DNA of 64,000 nucleotides from Aurantibacter crassamenti (GTDB lineage Bacteria; Bacteroidota; Bacteroidia; Flavobacteriales; Flavobacteriaceae). Each line of letters begins with the position of its first letter. Position 1 is the stretch's first letter. The notes beneath the pieces are model-generated. The model did not search any database. It worked only from the letters and a program-made list of their open reading frames with translations, and was not told the origin of the DNA. Shown one piece after another: positions 37,830 through 46,269 of the stretch. The position numbers were made by a program, and so were the translations under genes. The stretch spans positions 2,174,126 to 2,238,125 of the forward strand of contig NZ_JAFBGM010000001.1 in NCBI RefSeq assembly GCF_016811105.1, read 5' to 3'.

Positions 37830-39302
37830 ATGAGCAAAAATTTAACTAAGCGAGAAGAAGACTATTCCAAATGGTATAATGAATTGGTTGTAAAGGCCGA
37901 TTTAGCCGAAAATTCGGGGGTTAGAGGCTGTATGGTCATTAAGCCTTACGGATACGCAATTTGGGAAAAAATGCAAGCAGCATTAGATAAAATGTTTAAG
38001 GAAACAGGTCATGAGAATGCCTATTTTCCGCTATTTATACCAAAATCATATTTAAGCAAAGAAGCTAGCCATGTTGAAGGTTTTGCTAAAGAATGTGCTG
38101 TGGTAACACATTATCGTCTTAAAAATGACGAGAATGGCGAAATCATAGTAGATCCAGAAGCCAAACTTGAGGAGGAACTAATTGTTAGGCCAACTTCTGA
38201 GACTATTATTTGGGATACATACCGTAGATGGATACAATCATACCGAGATTTACCCCTTTTAATTAATCAATGGGCAAACGTAGTACGATGGGAAATGCGT
38301 ACACGATTATTTTTGAGAACAGCAGAATTTCTATGGCAAGAAGGTCATACGGCTCATGCTACTGAAAAAGAAGCAATTGATGAAGCAGAGCAGATGTTAA
38401 AAGTATATGCTGAGTTTGCTGAAAACCATATGGCAATGCCGGTAATTCAAGGTGTAAAAACTGAAAACGAGCGTTTTGCAGGTGCAATTGAAACGTATTG
38501 TATTGAAGCATTAATGCAAGATGGCAAGGCGTTACAAGCTGGTACATCGCATTTTTTAGGTCAAAATTTCGCTAAAGCTTTTGATGTAAAATTTGCAAAT
38601 AAAGAAGGTAAGAAAGAGTATGTTTGGGCGACTTCATGGGGCGTTTCAACACGTCTGATGGGTGCCTTAATAATGACGCATAGTGATGATAACGGACTTG
38701 TTTTGCCACCAAAACTAGCCCCAATTCAAGTGGTAATTGTACCAATCTACAGAGGGCTGGATCAATTAGATGCTATTTCAGAAAAAGTAGCGCCACTTGT
38801 AAAAGAATTGCGTGCAAAAGGTATTTCTGTAAAATTTGACAATCGTGATACGCACAAACCAGGATTCAAGTTCAATGAATATGAATTGAAAGGTGTACCA
38901 GTTCGTTTGGCAATTGGACAGCGTGATATGGATAATGGAACTTATGAGGTAGCTAGGCGTGATACTTTAGTAAAAGAGACTGTTGCAGCAGATGAGGTAA
39001 TTGCTAAAATTGAGTTTTTAATGGAAGATATTCAGAGGAATATTTACCAAAAAGCATTCGATTTTCGTAAAGAAAACGTGACTGAAGTGAATTCTTATGA
39101 AGAATTTAAAAAAGTTTTAGAAGAAAAAGGTGGATTTATTTCTGCACATTGGGATGGTACAAATGAGACAGAAGAACGCATTCAAACTGAGACAAAAGCT
39201 ACTATTCGCTGTATTCCTTTAGATGTTAAAGAGGAAGAAGGAGTGTGTATGGTAACAGGCAAATTATCAACAAAAAGAGTTTTATTTGCAAAAGCTTATT
39301 AA
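37830..39302 (+). CDS. proS: prolyl-tRNA synthetase (archaeal/eukaryote-like type)
   Basis: A 490-residue class II synthetase of the shorter type without an editing insert. Motif 2 is visible as [31 protein letters not shown] and motif 3-type residues in [18 protein letters not shown] and [28 protein letters not shown]. The C-terminal anticodon-binding and zinc-like domain ends in AKAY, a terminal Tyr typical of this type. It charges tRNA-Pro. Full length. Confidence 0.96.
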   Translation: MSKNLTKREEDYSKWYNELVVKADLAENSGVRGCMVIKPYGYAIWEKMQAALDKMFKETGHENAYFPLFIPKSYLSKEASHVEGFAKECAVVTHYRLKNDENGEIIVDPEAKLEEELIVRPTSETIIWDTYRRWIQSYRDLPLLINQWANVVRWEMRTRLFLRTAEFLWQEGHTAHATEKEAIDEAEQMLKVYAEFAENHMAMPVIQGVKTENERFAGAIETYCIEALMQDGKALQAGTSHFLGQNFAKAFDVKFANKEGKKEYVWATSWGVSTRLMGALIMTHSDDNGLVLPPKLAPIQVVIVPIYRGLDQLDAISEKVAPLVKELRAKGISVKFDNRDTHKPGFKFNEYELKGVPVRLAIGQRDMDNGTYEVARRDTLVKETVAADEVIAKIEFLMEDIQRNIYQKAFDFRKENVTEVNSYEEFKKVLEEKGGFISAHWDGTNETEERIQTETKATIRCIPLDVKEEEGVCMVTGKLSTKRVLFAKAY

Positions 39303-39318
39303 TTTTTTTGTCTAGTAC

Positions 39319-39348
39319 TTGTGATAGTAAAAAATAATTGTATTTTTG
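39319..39348 (+). promoter_or_regulatory. promoter of tRNA-Glu/rpsT
   Basis: TTG at 39319-39321, 19-base spacer, TATTTTTG at 39341-39348. Transcription would start near 39355, 16 bases before the mature tRNA 5' end. Confidence 0.75.
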
Positions 39349-39370
39349 CATCCGCAATTGCGCAAATAAT

Positions 39371-39442
39371 GGTCCGTTCGTCTAGGGGTTAGGACGCCAG
39401 GTTTTCATCCTGGTAACAGGGGTTCGATTCCCCTACGGACTA
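39371..39442 (+). tRNA. tRNA-Glu (anticodon TTC)
   Basis: A 72-base cloverleaf. Acceptor GGTCCGT pairs with ACGGACT (first pair G-U). The anticodon arm is CCAGG-TTTTCAT-CCTGG with anticodon TTC, and the T arm is AGGGG-TTCGATT-CCCCT. The discriminator base is A and no CCA is encoded. rpsT follows 38 bases later. Confidence 0.96.
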
Positions 39443-39480
39443 CAAACACTCATATTGAGTATAAAAAATAGTAAAGTAGA

Positions 39481-39732
39481 ATGGCAAATCACAAATCGGC
39501 ATTAAAGAGAATACGCAGAAACGAAGCTGTACGTCTACGTAACAGATATCAGCACAAGACAACACGTAGTGCTATTAAGAAGTTACGTGGTACAGAGAAG
39601 AAAGAGGATGCTGAGAAATTGTTTCCTGAAGTTTCTAGTATGATTGATAGACTTGCAAAACGCAATGTGATTCATGCTAATAAGGCAGCTAACTTGAAAA
39701 GTAAATTAGCAAAGCATATTGCTGCTTTATAG
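39481..39732 (+). CDS. rpsT: 30S ribosomal protein S20
   Basis: An 83-residue, strongly basic protein starting [24 protein letters not shown], the S20 N-terminus, and ending in [21 protein letters not shown]. It binds 16S rRNA in the small subunit. It is probably transcribed with tRNA-Glu from the promoter at 39319-39348 and stops before a strong hairpin. Confidence 0.97.
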   Translation: MANHKSALKRIRRNEAVRLRNRYQHKTTRSAIKKLRGTEKKEDAEKLFPEVSSMIDRLAKRNVIHANKAANLKSKLAKHIAAL

Positions 39733-39751
39733 TTTATTCTATTACAAAATT

Positions 39752-39785
39752 AAAAAGCTTCAGCGTTTACGTTGAGGCTTTTTTG
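39752..39785 (+). terminator. rho-independent terminator after rpsT
   Basis: Stem AAAAGCTTCAGCG / CGTTGAGGCTTTT with a TTTA loop and two wobble pairs, followed by TTTT. It can also serve the convergent membrane-protein gene. Confidence 0.85.
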
Positions 39786-39795
39786 TTGCGTATAA

Positions 39796-40476
39796 TTAAA
39801 GTTTAAATCTTCTCATTTTCAATAGGCCAATCATGAAACAAGTATACATTAGTACAATAAGACTGATGTGTATAGTTCTTAAGTTGTTATAATTGGCTAA
39901 AGTTATATCTAAGTTGAGGTTTTTATAAATAGTGATAGGGGTATAACCTAAATGAAAAATCAGCAAACCTAAACTTATCCATAAAAGTAAATTTGTTGTA
40001 AGGTGTGTGCGATTTACTTTTGACCATTGTTCGCGCAAATATGTGATGCTGGCCGTAATTAGAATTGTAGAGCCAATTATGTAAGCATACCAAAGTTCAT
40101 ATAGCATTGGGTTCAGAAAGATTGCATTTATCGTTAGACTTAAGATAAATGCTAATGCCCCATACTTAAGTACATTTTTAAATTGTGCATTAGATATTGA
40201 TTTCCAATAGACATAAAAGAAAAATGAAAAGAAGATTAAATCATATATATTATATATTAATAACGTATAAGAAGTGTATTTTTCTTCGGAAAAAAGAGTG
40301 AAATCCGGAAAATTGTAAATTAATGCTCCTAGAATTTCAGTACACATTGTATAACCTATTATAATAGGAAAATACTTTAGTGTTGAATCAAAGTACTTTG
40401 GTAGTTTAATAATTGAAAGTACCCAAGTAAGGGCATAGAGCACAATAAAAAAATTATTTTTTAGTAGTTCTAACAC
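39796..40476 (-). CDS. polytopic membrane protein of unknown function
   Basis: A 226-residue protein with about seven hydrophobic helices (for example FFIVLYALTWVLSII, YTLLIYNIYDLIFFSFFFYVYW, YAIIIGS-like YAYIIGSTILITASITYL, IHISLIVLMYTCFMIGLL). I do not recognise a family. It ends with a basic RRFKL tail. It lies 29 bases after the gene for a lipoprotein on the same strand, and the two probably form a transcript of their own. Confidence 0.7.
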   Translation of the reverse strand: MLELLKNNFFIVLYALTWVLSIIKLPKYFDSTLKYFPIIIGYTMCTEILGALIYNFPDFTLFSEEKYTSYTLLIYNIYDLIFFSFFFYVYWKSISNAQFKNVLKYGALAFILSLTINAIFLNPMLYELWYAYIIGSTILITASITYLREQWSKVNRTHLTTNLLLWISLGLLIFHLGYTPITIYKNLNLDITLANYNNLRTIHISLIVLMYTCFMIGLLKMRRFKL

Positions 40477-40505
40477 ACAGCAGTATTCAATTAATAGTAT
40501 AGGTT

Positions 40506-41261
40506 TTAATGATGTGGAGGCGGAGCACTATTTCCCTTGTTTAAGGTTAAACTTTTTGCAACAAACATTGCATTTGGTATAGTGTTGTTATTTGCAGTTG
40601 ACGTATTCGGTAAAAATGAAGCATGGGCCTTACTATTTTCATATAGATTGGTGTTTCCGTTACTTTCATTGTTGCCAAATATTAGTTCGAAATCATCTGT
40701 TAGTAATTGTGGTTTAATACTTTTTAAATTGCTATCATCAATTGCAAAAATGAAATCTCTATTATTTGCTTTCAATGTTGGTGATATCATTATAGAATTT
40801 TGCCGAGGGTGTATAGCTGATTTTTCATCGGCCTTGTTATTAGAGAAATAAAAACGCAGTGTTGAAATTTCAACATTCGCTTCAGCAGCTTCTTTTTCAA
40901 TATAATTTAGATAGTTTTTTATGGTTTTATAATCCCAGTAGACATATCTAGCAACGTCAAAACCTTTTCCATTCGGGTCATTTGCATCCTGTTGTATATT
41001 TTGATTTATCCAACGCTTATCACTTCTATTTATAGAATCTTCATATTTCTGAATTAAATTAACCCTGCGATTTTCATAAGTTAGATAGTGTTCTCTGGCA
41101 ATATTTATGTCAATAATTTCATCTGGTTGTTTAGTGATAGAATCCTTTTGATTGTCTTTAACTTCGGGTGTTTGACCTTTTTCATTTTTACAATTATATA
41201 AGGTAAAACCAATAAGTACTACTAGAGATAGAGAAGAAAATAATCTTTTTGTGTGCCTCAT
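40506..41261 (-). CDS. lipoprotein of unknown function
   Basis: A 251-residue lipoprotein (LYNC lipobox near residue 24) with a charged linker and then a mixed alpha/beta region (ARYVYWDYKTIKNYLNYIEKEA, STLRFYFSNN, SIMISPTL, DFIFAIDD). The C-terminus is rich in Asn/Thr/Ser and ends PPPHH. I do not recognise it. It is the first of a two-gene unit with the downstream membrane protein. Confidence 0.7.
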   Translation of the reverse strand: MRHTKRLFSSLSLVVLIGFTLYNCKNEKGQTPEVKDNQKDSITKQPDEIIDINIAREHYLTYENRRVNLIQKYEDSINRSDKRWINQNIQQDANDPNGKGFDVARYVYWDYKTIKNYLNYIEKEAAEANVEISTLRFYFSNNKADEKSAIHPRQNSIMISPTLKANNRDFIFAIDDSNLKSIKPQLLTDDFELIFGNNESNGNTNLYENSKAHASFLPNTSTANNNTIPNAMFVAKSLTLNKGNSAPPPHH

Positions 41262-41395
41262 AATACATTAAGTTTTAAGCGTTAAAAAAACTAAACCATT
41301 AATGGGGGAACACATTTATTATATACTAAAATAGCATATAATATTTTCAAAGGATAATTATTCTTTAGTAAATCGATAAAATGGAATTATGGAAT

Positions 41396-41432
41396 AAAAA
41401 AAATCCAATGAAATTAATCATTGGATTTTTTT
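41396..41432 (-). terminator. rho-independent terminator after rho
   Basis: AAAAAATCCAATGA, a short AT loop, then TCATTGGATTTTTTTT. It lies 19 bases beyond the rho stop codon, with T-runs on both strands; it is in the right place to end the rho transcript. Confidence 0.85.
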
Positions 41433-41450
41433 TATTTAAAGTTGAAAAGC

Positions 41451-43067
41451 TTATTGATTCATAGTCATCAAAAACTCTTCATTCGTTCTAGTTTGTTTGA
41501 TGCGCTGTTCAATGAATTCCATTGCTTCAACAGGGTTCATATCTGCTAAATACTTACGCAATATCCAAAGACGTTGAATCGTGTTTTCATCCAATAATAG
41601 ATCATCTCTACGTGTACTTGAAGAAGTCAAGTCAATTGCAGGGAATATTCTACGGTTTGATATTTTACGATCTAATTGTAGTTCCATGTTACCAGTACCT
41701 TTGAATTCTTCAAAGATAACCTCGTCCATTTTAGAACCTGTTTCAGTTAATGCAGTAGCAATAATTGATAATGAACCACCATTTTCAATGTTTCTAGCAG
41801 CACCAAAGAATCTTTTAGGCTTGTGCAATGCATTAGCATCAACACCACCACTTAATACTTTACCAGACGCTGGTTGTACTGTGTTATATGCTCTAGCCAA
41901 TCTTGTAATAGAATCTAATAGAATTACGACATCATGACCACATTCTACTAGTCGTTTTGCTTTTTCTAATACGATGTTAGCAATACGAACGTGTTCTGAA
42001 GCCTCTTTGTCAAAAGTAGAGGCAACTACCTCACCACGAACATTACGTTGCATGTCGGTAACCTCTTCAGGTCTTTCATCAATTAGCAATACAATTAAAT
42101 ATACTTCAGGGTGATTTGCTGCAATTGCATTTGCAACACTTTTCAATAACATGGTTTTACCAGTCTTAGGTTGCGAGACAATCATGCCTCTCTGACCTTT
42201 ACCTATAGGCGAAAACATATCAATAATTCGAGTAGAGATATCGCTCTGGCGATCTGCAAGATTAAATTTTTCTTGTGGAAATAATGGTGTCAAATGCTCA
42301 AAAGCAACACGGTCACGTACCACTTGAGGATCAATACCATTAATTTTTATCACCTTAATAAGTGGAAAATATTTCTCACCTTCTTTTGGTGGACGAACAT
42401 TTCCTAAAACAGTATCACCATTTTTCAAACCGAAAAGACGAATTTGAGATTGTGATACATAAATATCATCAGGTGATGATAAATAATTATAATCAGATGA
42501 TCTTAGAAAACCGTAACCATCTTGCATTATGTCTAAGACACCTTCACTTTCAATAATACTGTCGAATTCAAATTCAGGTTGCTTGTAGCGGTTTTTCAGC
42601 TCTTTATCAAAATTGCTCTTATCGTGAGGTTGTTTTTGATTCTGATGACGTGGATTTTTGTTGTTCTGATTTTTATGAACAGGAGTGTTTTTTTGAATAT
42701 CCTTTCTAGGATTAGGCCTATTGGGTTGCTGTCTTTTGCTTTCAATAGAATCGCTAGTTTTTTGAGACTTTTCTACCTTATCAACAGTAGGGCCTTGCGG
42801 TTTTTTAACTTCTTGAGTTGGTTTAGCCGCAATAGGCTTTTTGATTTGTGCAGGTTTAACCACCCTTTTCGGTCGTGGTTTTTCCTCTTTCTTTTCTATT
42901 GCTGGTAATATTTCAGCAGCAGCTTTAGGATTTGTGGCTTGAAGGTCTAGTATTTGATATACTAAATCTAATTTTTTTAAGGTTTTGAATTTTGGAACAT
43001 TCAATCCTTTTGCTATTTCCTGTAATTCAGGCAGCTTTTTAGCTTTTAAATCTGAAATTTCAAACAT
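41451..43067 (-). CDS. rho: transcription termination factor Rho
   Basis: A 538-residue hexameric RNA helicase, about 120 residues longer than Escherichia coli Rho. The SAP-like N-terminus is at 1-45, the cold-shock-type RNA domain at ~165-245 ([21 protein letters not shown]), Walker A SQPKTGKT at 298-305, then [14 protein letters not shown] and [13 protein letters not shown]. Residues ~60-165 are a Lys/Pro/Gln/Asn-rich, plainly disordered insert, the form found in Bacteroidota. It stands as a single gene. Confidence 0.96.
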   Translation of the reverse strand: MFEISDLKAKKLPELQEIAKGLNVPKFKTLKKLDLVYQILDLQATNPKAAAEILPAIEKKEEKPRPKRVVKPAQIKKPIAAKPTQEVKKPQGPTVDKVEKSQKTSDSIESKRQQPNRPNPRKDIQKNTPVHKNQNNKNPRHQNQKQPHDKSNFDKELKNRYKQPEFEFDSIIESEGVLDIMQDGYGFLRSSDYNYLSSPDDIYVSQSQIRLFGLKNGDTVLGNVRPPKEGEKYFPLIKVIKINGIDPQVVRDRVAFEHLTPLFPQEKFNLADRQSDISTRIIDMFSPIGKGQRGMIVSQPKTGKTMLLKSVANAIAANHPEVYLIVLLIDERPEEVTDMQRNVRGEVVASTFDKEASEHVRIANIVLEKAKRLVECGHDVVILLDSITRLARAYNTVQPASGKVLSGGVDANALHKPKRFFGAARNIENGGSLSIIATALTETGSKMDEVIFEEFKGTGNMELQLDRKISNRRIFPAIDLTSSSTRRDDLLLDENTIQRLWILRKYLADMNPVEAMEFIEQRIKQTRTNEEFLMTMNQ

Positions 43068-43229
43068 GAAGTTGGTAAATAAATTATACTAAATAAAGAA
43101 GTTATGAAGTGTATTGTTATTTGGGTATTGATTGGGATTGATTTCCCTAAAGGCAAGTACTATAACTAATAACGACACAATGATACGAATTATTTTAAAT
43201 AATTAGTCGATAAATTTTAAAAAGACACG

Positions 43230-43237
43230 TATTTTTG
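43230..43237 (+). promoter_or_regulatory. possible -7 element of the DUF4293 gene
   Basis: TATTTTTG, 23 bases before the ATG at 43261. No TTG is found at the expected -33 spacing. Confidence 0.35.
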
Positions 43238-43260
43238 CTGTTCAAAACAGTTTTAAGGCT

Positions 43261-43671
43261 ATGATTCAAAGAATTCAGACGGTTTATTTACTTATTGTGG
43301 CACTATTAGGTGCTGCTTTACCGTTTCTGTTTAGTCTATGGATTGATGCTCAAGCTAAAGAGGTATTTGCTCAAAATGAGCCTTTTATTTTAATTACCTT
43401 TATCGCTTCAGCTGTTTTAGCCATAAGTACAGTGTTCCTTTATAAAAATAGAAAAAATCAATTTGTAGCGAACAGATTGAATATAATATTAAATTTTTTT
43501 TTACTGGGATTTTTCGTTTACCGGTCACTAAACATATCCGGAGAAAGTAACATTTCTGAGAAGGGTATTGGGATGCTTATTCCTATTGTTTCTATCGTTT
43601 TTCTGGTTCTTGCCAATAGAGCCATCAAAAAGGATGAGGATCTTGTAAAATCTGTTGATCGTTTACGTTAA
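43261..43671 (+). CDS. DUF4293 family membrane protein
   Basis: A 136-residue protein with four hydrophobic helices. The start MIQRIQTVYLLIVALLGAALPF and the end FLVLANRAIKKDEDLVKSVDRLR are the conserved ends of the Bacteroidota DUF4293 family; the VDRLR tail is especially typical. Its function is unknown. It is divergent from rho, a common arrangement in Flavobacteriia, and ends before a strong terminator. Confidence 0.88.
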   Translation: MIQRIQTVYLLIVALLGAALPFLFSLWIDAQAKEVFAQNEPFILITFIASAVLAISTVFLYKNRKNQFVANRLNIILNFFLLGFFVYRSLNISGESNISEKGIGMLIPIVSIVFLVLANRAIKKDEDLVKSVDRLR

Positions 43672-43701
43672 ACCAAACATCTTAGTAGTATTAGTGCGAA
43701 G

Positions 43702-43730
43702 AAACCCTGATGGAAACATCAGGGTTTTTT
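43702..43730 (+). terminator. rho-independent terminator
   Basis: AAACCCTGATG, GAAA tetraloop, CATCAGGGTTTTTT; perfect 11-bp stem with a T-run, 31 bases after the DUF4293 gene. Confidence 0.93.
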
Positions 43731-43839
43731 GCATTTATTGAAACCCTTGAATCACAATATTTTAGCAATTTTTGAGTTTTACTAATCACCTATAATCTAA
43801 ATTGTAATTCTGATTCGTTAGACTTAACCAAACTTAACC

Positions 43840-44889
43840 ATGAAAAATCTACTTTATTTAGCCGTATCTTTTTGTGTATTATCCGTATCAACATCGTGCG
43901 TATCTACCAATCAATTAACAATGAATGCGGTGCAACCTGCGCCAGTTCCGATTCCGAATGATGTTCAAAATATTGGAATAATCAATAGAAGTCTACCTTC
44001 TGAAGGTCACAAAACAATTGATCAAATCGACAAAATTCTATCCGTAGAAGGAAAAAACCTTGATAAGCATGGTGCAGAGGCAGCCGTAGTAGCTTTGCAG
44101 GATGAACTTATTGCTGAAGGACGTTTTGAAAATATAGTGAACATTGAAAATGAAACTGAATTACAAAAAGGAGTAGGCGTGTTGCCAGCAACTTTAACTT
44201 GGAGCCAAGTAGAGGCGCTTTGTGATAAATATGCTGTTGATGTTATTTTTTCATTAGCATATTATGATACAGATACTAAAGTTGATTATAAATTAACAAC
44301 TATTGAATATCCGAATAGTTTGGGTATAAAACTACCGATACCTGGTCATGAGGTAACACTTAGAACACTTATTAAAAATGGTTGGAGGGTATATGACCCA
44401 AAAAGCAAGCTAATTCTAGATGAATATAGTTTTAATGAGAATATTGTAGGTGTTGGTAAAGGAATTAACCCAATTGAAGCAGTTAAAACTGTAATTAACA
44501 GAAAGGAAGCTGTTGTTGAGCACAGTAAGAATATTGGTAATGCTTACGCTAGAAGAATAAGACCTTATAGCAGAAGAGTGACTCGTAATTATTTTGTGAA
44601 AGGCACTGATAATTTTGTTGTAGCTAAAAGAAGAGCGCAAACAGGTGACTGGGATGGCGCTGCTAAATTGTGGGAAAGTGAACTAAACAACCATGATGAA
44701 AAAGTTGCGGGTAGAGCCTATTACAATATGGCGATTAGCAATGAAATTAATGGTGACCTAGATAAAGCTGTAGAATATGCTTCAAAATCATATTCAGATT
44801 ATAGAAATAGCGAAGCATTACGTTACTTAGATATATTACGCTATAGACAAAGACAAAATAGAGAATTGAATAGACAAGTTAGTAAATAA
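43840..44889 (+). CDS. DUF6340-like lipoprotein with a TPR-like C-terminus
   Basis: A 349-residue lipoprotein (STSCVS). The middle part (IGIINRSLPSEG..., ALCDKYAVDVIFSLAYYDTDTKVDY, GWRVYDPKSKLILDEYSF) matches my recollection of the Bacteroidota DUF6340 family. Residues ~255-330 form a TPR-like helical pair (AKRRAQTGDWDGAAKLWESELNN, RAYYNMAISNEINGDLDKAVEYASKSY). The role is unknown, probably a periplasmic or surface scaffold. A bidirectional terminator separates it from the convergent phosphodiesterase gene. Confidence 0.72.
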   Translation: MKNLLYLAVSFCVLSVSTSCVSTNQLTMNAVQPAPVPIPNDVQNIGIINRSLPSEGHKTIDQIDKILSVEGKNLDKHGAEAAVVALQDELIAEGRFENIVNIENETELQKGVGVLPATLTWSQVEALCDKYAVDVIFSLAYYDTDTKVDYKLTTIEYPNSLGIKLPIPGHEVTLRTLIKNGWRVYDPKSKLILDEYSFNENIVGVGKGINPIEAVKTVINRKEAVVEHSKNIGNAYARRIRPYSRRVTRNYFVKGTDNFVVAKRRAQTGDWDGAAKLWESELNNHDEKVAGRAYYNMAISNEINGDLDKAVEYASKSYSDYRNSEALRYLDILRYRQRQNRELNRQVSK

Positions 44890-44926
44890 GAATATTGCAC
44901 TTGTAAAAGTGTAACTGTGGGGCAAG

Positions 44927-44965
44927 AAAAGCCGATACGATAGTTTAGCTATTGTATCGGCTTTT
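44927..44965. terminator. bidirectional terminator
   Basis: AAAAGCCGATACGATAG, TTTAGC loop, TATTGTATCGGCTTTTT: a long stem with one wobble between convergent genes, with runs usable from both sides. Confidence 0.9.
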
Positions 44966-44967
44966 TC

Positions 44968-45465
44968 TTATCCTCGTTTTCCTAGTTCTATTACCTCTAA
45001 ATTTTTAATATCAGCACCATCAATTTCAAATCGTAGCATTGTGCGTATTTGGTGGAAGCCATGTTTACCGCAAGCCCCAGGATTCATATGTAGTACATCT
45101 AATTTTTTGTCGCGCATTACTTTTAAAATATGAGAATGGCCGCAAATAAATAGTTTAGGCGGATTCTGCCGTATTTCATTTCTGGTTCGCTCATTGTATT
45201 TTGGAGGATAACCCCCTATGTGTGTGATTAGCACATCAACCTGCTCGCAAAAAAAACGATTATTTAATGGAAATTCTTTTTGAATAATATGGTTGTCAAT
45301 ATTACCATAAACCGCTTTAAGCGGTTTGATAGCTTGTAATTTGTCAGTGACTTCTAAAGAGCCAATATCGCCCGCATGCCATATTTCATCTGCTTGAGCC
45401 GCATACTTTAAAATCTTGTCGTCAATATGTCCGTGGGTATCTGATAGTAAAAGTATTTTGGTCAT
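44968..45465 (-). CDS. YfcE/MJ0936-type metallophosphoesterase
   Basis: A 165-residue calcineurin-like phosphoesterase. Metal ligands are in LLSDTHGHID (residues 6-15), WHAGDIGS, YGNIDNH, VLITHIGGYPP and FICGHSHILKV. Length and motif order fit the small YfcE/MJ0936 group, which hydrolyses phosphodiesters in vitro with Mn; the physiological substrate is unclear. It diverges from truA over only 51 bases, with a -7 element TAGCTTTG on the minus strand at 45499-45506. Confidence 0.9.
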   Translation of the reverse strand: MTKILLLSDTHGHIDDKILKYAAQADEIWHAGDIGSLEVTDKLQAIKPLKAVYGNIDNHIIQKEFPLNNRFFCEQVDVLITHIGGYPPKYNERTRNEIRQNPPKLFICGHSHILKVMRDKKLDVLHMNPGACGKHGFHQIRTMLRFEIDGADIKNLEVIELGKRG

Positions 45466-45484
45466 TCTTAACTTATAACTTGAT

Positions 45485-45492
45485 TATCTTTG
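45485..45492 (+). promoter_or_regulatory. -7 element of truA
   Basis: TATCTTTG, 24 bases before the TTG start codon of truA. The oppositely directed phosphodiesterase -7 element is only 6 bases away, so the two promoters overlap. No good -33 TTG is seen at 19 bases. Confidence 0.45.
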
Positions 45493-45516
45493 CATGCACA
45501 AAGCTAAAGAATCGGT

Positions 45517-46263
45517 TTGAGATATTTCATTGAGTTTTCATACTTCGGTAAAGCCTACCATGGTTGGCAAGTTCAGCCGAATGCAATAACAGTGCAGCGG
45601 GTTCTTGAAGAAGCCTTTAGCACCATTATGGGGCAAGAGATTTCTTTGGTAGCAGCCGGTAGAACAGATGCTGGGGTTCATGCCAAGCAGATGTTTGCAC
45701 ATTTTGATAGTGATGAAATTGAAAATTCTGACGATTTAGTATTCCGATTAAATTCTTTATTGCCAGAAGATATTGCAGTAAAGTGCATTTTTGATGTTCC
45801 ACATGATTCACACGCACGTTTTAATGCTACAGAACGCACCTATGAATATTGGCTTGTACAGCAAAAGAATCCGTTTTATACAGATGAGGCGCATTATGTA
45901 AATAGGTCACTAGCCGTTGATAAGATGAATGACGCGGCAACTTTGATGCTGAGCTATTCTGATTTCGAATGTTTTTCAAAATCAAAAACAGAAGTACATA
46001 CGTATTTGTGTGACCTCAAAAAAGCAGAATGGAGAATGGTTGATGACCGCTTGGTATTCACTATTACAGCGGATCGATTTTTACGAAATATGGTACGTGC
46101 TATTGTAGGAACCTTATTGGAAGTTGGATTAGGTAAATGGAATTTAGATGATGTTAAAAATATCTTAGAAAGTAAGAATCGCTCTAAAGCAGGGGCTTCA
46201 GTGCCTGCAAAAGGGTTATATTTGGTGGCTATAAAATATCCTTCCAAAATAATAAACAGCTAG
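45517..46263 (+). CDS. truA: tRNA pseudouridine synthase A
   Basis: A 248-residue enzyme making pseudouridine at tRNA positions 38-40. Catalytic Asp51 lies in VAAGRTDAGVHAKQ; RFLRNMVRAIVGTLLEVG near the C-terminus is the second hallmark. The start is TTG at 45517 (RYFIEFSYFGKAYHGWQ); no in-frame ATG precedes it and the family N-terminus begins here. The ABC exporter gene follows after 6 bases, so the two are co-transcribed. Confidence 0.95.
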   Translation: MRYFIEFSYFGKAYHGWQVQPNAITVQRVLEEAFSTIMGQEISLVAAGRTDAGVHAKQMFAHFDSDEIENSDDLVFRLNSLLPEDIAVKCIFDVPHDSHARFNATERTYEYWLVQQKNPFYTDEAHYVNRSLAVDKMNDAATLMLSYSDFECFSKSKTEVHTYLCDLKKAEWRMVDDRLVFTITADRFLRNMVRAIVGTLLEVGLGKWNLDDVKNILESKNRSKAGASVPAKGLYLVAIKYPSKIINS

Positions 46264-46269
46264 TATTTA

